From: Actinomycetes bacterium
GTDB lineage: Bacteria > Actinomycetota > Actinomycetes > Actinomycetales > Micrococcaceae
DNA: 9,922 nucleotides
Reading direction: 5' to 3'
NCBI GenBank assembly: GCA_023426375.1
Contig: JAFAAV010000041.1
Span: 1 to 9,922 of the forward strand
The translations under genes and the position numbers were made by a program. Shown here one piece after another: positions 6,524 to 9,922 of this stretch; the first letter of the stretch is position 1, and each line of letters starts with the position of its first letter. The notes under the pieces were generated by a model that was given only the letters and a program-made list of their open reading frames with translations, searched no databases and was not told the DNA's origin.

Positions 6524-7309
6524 ATGGACATGAACCCGCTGAATAAGGCCTTTGACGAGGACGGCAAGCCCAAGCCGGGCGTCAACAAGTTTCTGAACCA
6601 TGTGCTGCGTGCCCAGCGCCCCATGGTGATCAAGGCGCTGCAGCGTGAACGCGAGCAGCACCCCAATGAATCCCCGGAGCAGATCGCCAAGCGGCTGACC
6701 AAGACCTACCAGCGCACCGTGACCGTGGGTGGTGGGGCTGTGGGTGCAACCGCCATGGTTCCCGGTATCGGCACCATCGCGTCCCTGGGGCTCTCCTCGG
6801 TGGCCGTGGTCGGTTACCTCGAGGCCACCGCGCTGTACGCGCAGGCCATGGCCGAATTGCACGGCGTTTTCCCGGACAACGAGGAGCAGAACCGCACGAT
6901 GGTCATGGCTCTCATGCTCGGCGAGGACGGCAACCAGCTGATGAGCCAGATCCTGGCCAATTCCAGCCGCTCCAAGGGCCTCACCAACAAGTGGGGCCTC
7001 ATGCTCGGCAAGGGCGACAGCGACAAGAAGTTCGACGCCGGTCGCACGATTCGCAACATGTTCGTCAAGCGGTTCCTGGCCAAGCAGACCGGTGCTGTGA
7101 TGGGCCGTGCCCTGCCGTTCGGTATTGGTGCCGTGGTGGGCGGTGGCGCCAACCTGGCCATGTCCCGCCAGGTCATCAAGGCCACCGAGGAAGCCTTCGG
7201 CGAATTCCCCACCGAATTCCCGGCGGCACTGAACCTGGACGACCGCGCCGAGTCCTTCAAGGACGGCACCAAGGTCAAGGACCCGGAGTCGATCGAGAAG
7301 AAGAAGTAG
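6524..7309 (+). CDS. Conserved-looking hypothetical protein, possibly EcsC-like
   Basis: A 261-residue protein not firmly recognised. The N-terminus (1-66) is charged and helical. It is followed by a glycine/alanine-rich hydrophobic stretch: TVTVGGGAVGATAMVPGIGT (65-84), then IASLGLSSVAVVGYLEATAL (85-104). A middle region (115-185) is polar and basic. A second glycine-rich hydrophobic patch follows, ALPFGIGAVVGGGANLAMSR (196-215). The C-terminal tail (226-261) is charged and ends EKKK. Two glycine-rich apolar helices, the second leading into N-x-x-x-S-R, resemble the EcsC-family layout (named for the protein encoded next to the EcsAB ABC transporter), but the match is by eye. The protein may associate with the membrane; there is no signal peptide. 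The start has a good ribosome site and the gene is followed by a strong terminator 23 nt after the stop, so it is probably transcribed alone. Confidence 0.85.
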   Translation: MDMNPLNKAFDEDGKPKPGVNKFLNHVLRAQRPMVIKALQREREQHPNESPEQIAKRLTKTYQRTVTVGGGAVGATAMVPGIGTIASLGLSSVAVVGYLEATALYAQAMAELHGVFPDNEEQNRTMVMALMLGEDGNQLMSQILANSSRSKGLTNKWGLMLGKGDSDKKFDAGRTIRNMFVKRFLAKQTGAVMGRALPFGIGAVVGGGANLAMSRQVIKATEEAFGEFPTEFPAALNLDDRAESFKDGTKVKDPESIEKKK

Positions 7310-7332
7310 CCCGACCAACCGGTGACACAGAG

Positions 7333-7370
7333 CGCCCCGGGGTTCCATCAGACGATGGAACCCCGGGGCG
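7333..7370 (+). terminator. Strong intrinsic-type terminator hairpin after the 6524 gene
   Basis: CGCCCCGGGGTTCCAT (7333-7348) pairs perfectly with ATGGAACCCCGGGGCG (7355-7370). One more C-G pair closes the loop to AGAC, giving a 17-bp stem. It starts 23 nt after the preceding stop and is followed by TTCATGTT, a weak T-tract of the kind common in actinobacterial terminators. Confidence 0.88.
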
Positions 7371-7429
7371 TTCATGTTCCCGTCATACGCATTTCGTCGG
7401 TGGCTCAGTGCCGCGTTAGTCCCGGGCGT

Positions 7430-7435
7430 TACGGT
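7430..7435 (+). promoter_or_regulatory. Candidate -10 element upstream of GTG 7442
   Basis: TACGGT fits TANNNT and ends 6 nt before GTG 7442, a geometry compatible with a leaderless transcript for the phosphodiesterase gene. No clear -35 is seen, so this is weak evidence. Confidence 0.25.
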
Positions 7436-7441
7436 GGCGGC

Positions 7442-8455
7442 GTGTTCACCACAAGTGGCTCCCCCGGACATCCCTCCGCTCCCACGATGCAGGACCGATC
7501 ACGGACCGCCTCCCGGCCTCCCGAACGCCCCCTGGTCTACGCACACCGCGGATCTTCCGCGGCCTACCCGGAACTCACCCGCTCGGCCTATGTCCAGGCG
7601 CTGCTGGACGGGGCGGACGGTGTGGAATGCGACGTTCAACTCACCCGCGACGGGCACCTGGTGCTGCACCACGATGCTCAACTGGGCCGCACCTCTGACG
7701 GCGCCGGTCCCGTTTCACAGCACACGCTCGAGCAGCTGCGCGCCCTGGACTTCACGTCGTGGAAAGGTGTGCCGATTCCCCCGTCCCACGGTTCTTCGGG
7801 CGAGCAGTTGCTGACCCTGGACGAGCTGCTGGACCTATTGGAGGCCGCGGGGCGCCCCATTGGCCTGGCGGTCGAGACCAAGCACCCCAGCCCGTTCGGG
7901 CACGGCTTGGAAGAGGCCGTTCTGGTGCTGCTCATGCGTCGAGGGTGGGACCCCGAGACCGGTTGGCTGGGCAACATCAAGGTATCCATCATGACTTTCC
8001 ATCCCGACGGCGTTCGTTACCTTCTGCAGTCGGTCTCACCTCGGCACGTGTGCCAGTTGGTCGCGGATACCACCGTGAGTACGGTGCGCCACAGCCTGCG
8101 CGTGAGTCCCGCGGCCGCCATGGTCTACCGGGCCGGGATGCGGCTCGTAGTGCCCCCGGCCGTTCCGATCATCGCCAACGGTGAGGTGGAGCTGGCAGGG
8201 CCAGGAATCCAGTTCGTGCGCGATCACTTGAAGGACGTGACCACGTGGCGGGCCAACGGATCGGTGTTGCGCGTGTGGACGGTTGACTCGTTCGTGGACA
8301 CGCACTTGTGCTTGGCCATTGGCGTACAGCAGATCACGACGAACGTTCCCGCAGACGTGCTGCGGTGGGTGGGTTCGGCCGGAAACGACAACACCGCTGG
8401 AACCCGGGCGGGTTCCAGCGGTGTGATCACACGCCGTGAGGCTCAGTTCGCGTAG
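7442..8455 (+). CDS. Glycerophosphodiester phosphodiesterase family protein
   Basis: The enzyme hydrolyses glycerophosphodiesters to glycerol-3-phosphate and an alcohol, using a TIM barrel and a divalent metal. Counting from GTG 7442 (337 residues): LVYAHRG (31-37) holds catalytic His35. YPELT (42-46) stands for the usual PENT, keeping the metal-ligand Glu44. GADGVECDVQLTRDG (57-71) holds the Glu62/Asp64 pair. VLHHD (74-78) holds the second catalytic His77. AVETKHPS supplies the later E-x-K, and VLRVWTVDS and the following strand close the barrel. The start is uncertain: the open frame reaches back to GTG 7322, but that stretch encodes a terminator hairpin. GTG 7442 or ATG 7487 are the realistic choices, neither with a strong ribosome site. 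No signal peptide or lipobox is evident, so it is probably cytosolic. Its last 13 nt overlap the end of convergent purB, and its final 22 codons contain a hairpin. Confidence 0.92.
   Translation: MFTTSGSPGHPSAPTMQDRSRTASRPPERPLVYAHRGSSAAYPELTRSAYVQALLDGADGVECDVQLTRDGHLVLHHDAQLGRTSDGAGPVSQHTLEQLRALDFTSWKGVPIPPSHGSSGEQLLTLDELLDLLEAAGRPIGLAVETKHPSPFGHGLEEAVLVLLMRRGWDPETGWLGNIKVSIMTFHPDGVRYLLQSVSPRHVCQLVADTTVSTVRHSLRVSPAAAMVYRAGMRLVVPPAVPIIANGEVELAGPGIQFVRDHLKDVTTWRANGSVLRVWTVDSFVDTHLCLAIGVQQITTNVPADVLRWVGSAGNDNTAGTRAGSSGVITRREAQFA
8391..8424 (-). terminator. purB terminator hairpin inside the 3' end of the phosphodiesterase gene
   Basis: ACACCGCTGGAACCC (8391-8405) and GGGTTCCAGCGGTGT (8410-8424) form a perfect 15-bp stem with a 4-nt loop. 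Read on the minus strand it begins 19 nt after the purB stop and is followed by TGTCGTTT, a T-rich tail, so it fits a purB terminator. On the plus strand it is within coding sequence, beyond the last recognisable barrel motif, and lacks a T-tail. Confidence 0.85.
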
Positions 8456-9885
8456 CGGTCCACGAGCTGCTCGGCCAAGCCGGTGTACTGACCGGGGGTC
8501 AGGCTCTTCAGCCGCTGCTCGGCGGCATCCGACAGGCCCAGGCCGCCGATGAACTCCCGCATGCGCTCGCCGTCCACGCGGTGACCGCGGGTCAGTTCCT
8601 TGAGACGTTCGTAGGGGTTGTCCATGCCCTCGCGGCCGGCGATGGCCTCGGCGCGCATGGCGGTCTGGACGGCTTCGCCCAGCACCTCCCAGTTCTCGTC
8701 GAGGTCTTCTGCCAGGAGGTTCTCGGCCACGTCCAGGCGCTCCAGGCCCTTGATCACGTTGGAGATGGCGAGCATCGAGTGACCGAAGGCCACGCCGATG
8801 TTGCGCTGTGACGAGGAGTCCGTGAGGTCCCGCTGCCAGCGCGAGGTCACCAGCGTGGCACCCAGCGTGTCCAGGAGTGAGCAGGAGATCTCCGCATTGG
8901 CCTCGGCATTTTCGAAGCGGATGGGGTTGACCTTGTGCGGCATGGTGGAGGAACCGGTGGCGCCCTCGACCGGGATCTGCTGGAAGTACCCGATGGAAAT
9001 GTAGGACCACACGTCGGTGCACAGGTTGTGCAGGATCCGGTTAAAACGGGCGATGTCCGAGTAGAGCTCGGCCTGCCAGTCGTGGGATTCGATCTGGGTG
9101 GTCAACGGGTTCCAGTCCAAACCCAGGCCCTCCACGAAGGACTGCGAAATGGCAGGCCAATCAGTGTCCGGGGCGGCAGCCACGTGAGCGGCGAACGTGC
9201 CCGTGGCGCCGTTGATCTTGCCCAGGTATTCGGTCTTGGCAATGCGGTTCAGCTGACGGTTCAGACGGTGCGCGAAGACCGCGAGTTCCTTACCCAGCGT
9301 GGTGGGGGTGGCCGGCTGACCGTGGGTGCGAGACAGCATGGGGGTCGCCTTGGCGTCCTGAGCCATGGCGCTGATCGCGGCAACGAGCTTGCGGGCTGCA
9401 GGCAGCCACGCATCTTCCACGGCGTCCTTGATGCCCAGTGCGTAGGAGAGGTTGTTGATGTCCTCGGAGGTGCACGCGAAGTGCACGAGAGCCTTGAGGT
9501 GCTCCAATCCCAGCTCCGGCAGACGACGGCCGATGTAGTACTCCACGGCCTTCACATCGTGAACGGTCACGGCTTCGATCTCGGCCAGCTCTGCCACGGA
9601 TTGTGCGTCGAAATCGGTCACGACGGCCCGCAGGCCGTTCTGCTGCTCCTGTGTGAGGGGCTCCAAGCCGGGCAAGGCGCGCTGGTCACACAGATGGATG
9701 AACCATTCGACCTCAACGTGCACGCGCTCGCGGTTCAGCGAGGCTTCCGAGAGGTAATCGACCAGGATGCCGGCCTGGGGGCGGTAACGGCCGTCCAAAG
9801 GTCCCAACGCAATGGGAGGGGTCTGCTGGCTCAGGGCCACGCGTCCGGAGGGGAGAGTGTGCGGAGTCTTCGACATGGTCCTCAT
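8443..9885 (-). CDS. purB: Adenylosuccinate lyase
   Basis: This cytosolic tetrameric enzyme of purine synthesis removes fumarate from SAICAR (giving AICAR) and from adenylosuccinate (giving AMP). The 480-residue protein belongs to the longer E. coli-like PurB subgroup. IALGPLDGRYRP (25-36) is the N-terminal substrate region. ACTSEDINNLSYAL (137-150) and LSRTHGQPATPTTLGKE (184-200) follow, with the acid His188. The fumarate-lyase signature is GSSTMPHKVNP (311-321), with catalytic Ser312/Ser313 on the mobile loop. SRWQRDLTDSSSQRN (348-362) is the C-terminal active-site segment. The ATG at 9885 has GGAGG (9899-9895) 9 nt upstream. ATG 9876 (MSKTPH), with GAGGA very close to it, is the alternative and would shorten the protein by three residues. 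The gene is convergent with the phosphodiesterase, overlaps it by 13 nt, and is followed by a strong hairpin. Confidence 0.97.
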   Translation of the reverse strand: MRTMSKTPHTLPSGRVALSQQTPPIALGPLDGRYRPQAGILVDYLSEASLNRERVHVEVEWFIHLCDQRALPGLEPLTQEQQNGLRAVVTDFDAQSVAELAEIEAVTVHDVKAVEYYIGRRLPELGLEHLKALVHFACTSEDINNLSYALGIKDAVEDAWLPAARKLVAAISAMAQDAKATPMLSRTHGQPATPTTLGKELAVFAHRLNRQLNRIAKTEYLGKINGATGTFAAHVAAAPDTDWPAISQSFVEGLGLDWNPLTTQIESHDWQAELYSDIARFNRILHNLCTDVWSYISIGYFQQIPVEGATGSSTMPHKVNPIRFENAEANAEISCSLLDTLGATLVTSRWQRDLTDSSSQRNIGVAFGHSMLAISNVIKGLERLDVAENLLAEDLDENWEVLGEAVQTAMRAEAIAGREGMDNPYERLKELTRGHRVDGERMREFIGGLGLSDAAEQRLKSLTPGQYTGLAEQLVDRYAN

Positions 9886-9894
9886 TCTTCCACG

Positions 9895-9899
9895 CCTCC
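9895..9899 (-). promoter_or_regulatory. Ribosome binding site of purB
   Basis: GGAGG on the minus strand, 9 nt before ATG 9885, favours that start over the in-frame ATG at 9876. Only 23 nt of upstream sequence remain in the window, and no promoter can be assigned. Confidence 0.6.
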
Positions 9900-9922
9900 G
9901 CGCACGCTCCGGCTCGGTGTCC

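Noticed and set aside
7322..7441. GTG 7322 as start of the phosphodiesterase
   Set aside because: This stretch encodes both arms of a 17-bp terminator and has no family similarity. The domain begins after about 7520.
6305..7471. Long minus-strand open frame (388 codons) opposite the EcsC-like gene
   Set aside because: It has histidine/glycine-rich low-complexity composition, spans the terminator and parts of two other genes, and shows no motif; it is a GC-driven shadow.
8036..9022. Minus-strand open frame of 328 codons across the phosphodiesterase and purB ends
   Set aside because: It crosses the purB terminator and is out of frame with purB, and the translation is arginine/glycine-rich shadow sequence.
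1..9922. Mobile elements, CRISPR, tRNA, toxin-antitoxin or defence genes
   Set aside because: I saw no transposase motif, terminal repeats, regularly spaced repeats, tRNA-like cloverleaf or defence-type domains on either strand.

Overview
The window is GC-rich, densely coding DNA with GTG/TTG starts as well as ATG, strong G/C third-position use and AGGAGG-like ribosome sites. Together with an actinobacterial-looking hypothetical protein and a long-form PurB, this points to a high-GC Gram-positive (Actinomycetota, plausibly Micrococcales). The genus cannot be fixed from the sequence alone. I see no tRNA, rRNA, CRISPR array, insertion sequence or phage gene; this is an ordinary chromosomal stretch.

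Layout. (1) 1-1091, +: 3' part of a class I mannose-6-phosphate isomerase, entering from the left edge. (2) 1195-2981, +: a compact three-gene unit of TetR-family regulator, four-helix membrane protein and atypical short-chain dehydrogenase, with gaps of 11 and 3 nt. (3) 4017-2978, -: two tandem SnoaL-like (NTF2-fold) proteins joined by an ATGA overlap. The second ends tail-to-tail against the dehydrogenase with a 4-nt overlap. (4) 4094-4432, +: acylphosphatase, divergent from the SnoaL pair across a short spacer holding an inverted repeat. (5) 4512-6363, +: a large, atypical pyruvate-kinase-like gene broken by a +1 frameshift near 5607. (6) 6524-7309, +: a conserved-looking hypothetical protein, tentatively EcsC-like, closed by a very strong terminator. 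(7) About 7442-8455, +: glycerophosphodiester phosphodiesterase. (8) 9885-8443, -: adenylosuccinate lyase PurB, whose terminator hairpin lies inside the 3' end of the convergent phosphodiesterase gene.

How the genes relate. manA, purB, acylphosphatase and the phosphodiesterase are housekeeping or salvage functions with no obvious shared pathway. The regulator, membrane protein and dehydrogenase look like one self-regulated transcription unit of unknown substrate, and the SnoaL pair looks like one translationally coupled unit. The most unusual locus is the pyruvate-kinase-like gene. Its catalytic residues are retained, but it has a helical N-terminal extension, an enlarged (possibly duplicated) B domain, no C-terminal regulatory domain, residues of the potassium-independent type, and the frameshift. 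I found no convincing new multi-gene system.
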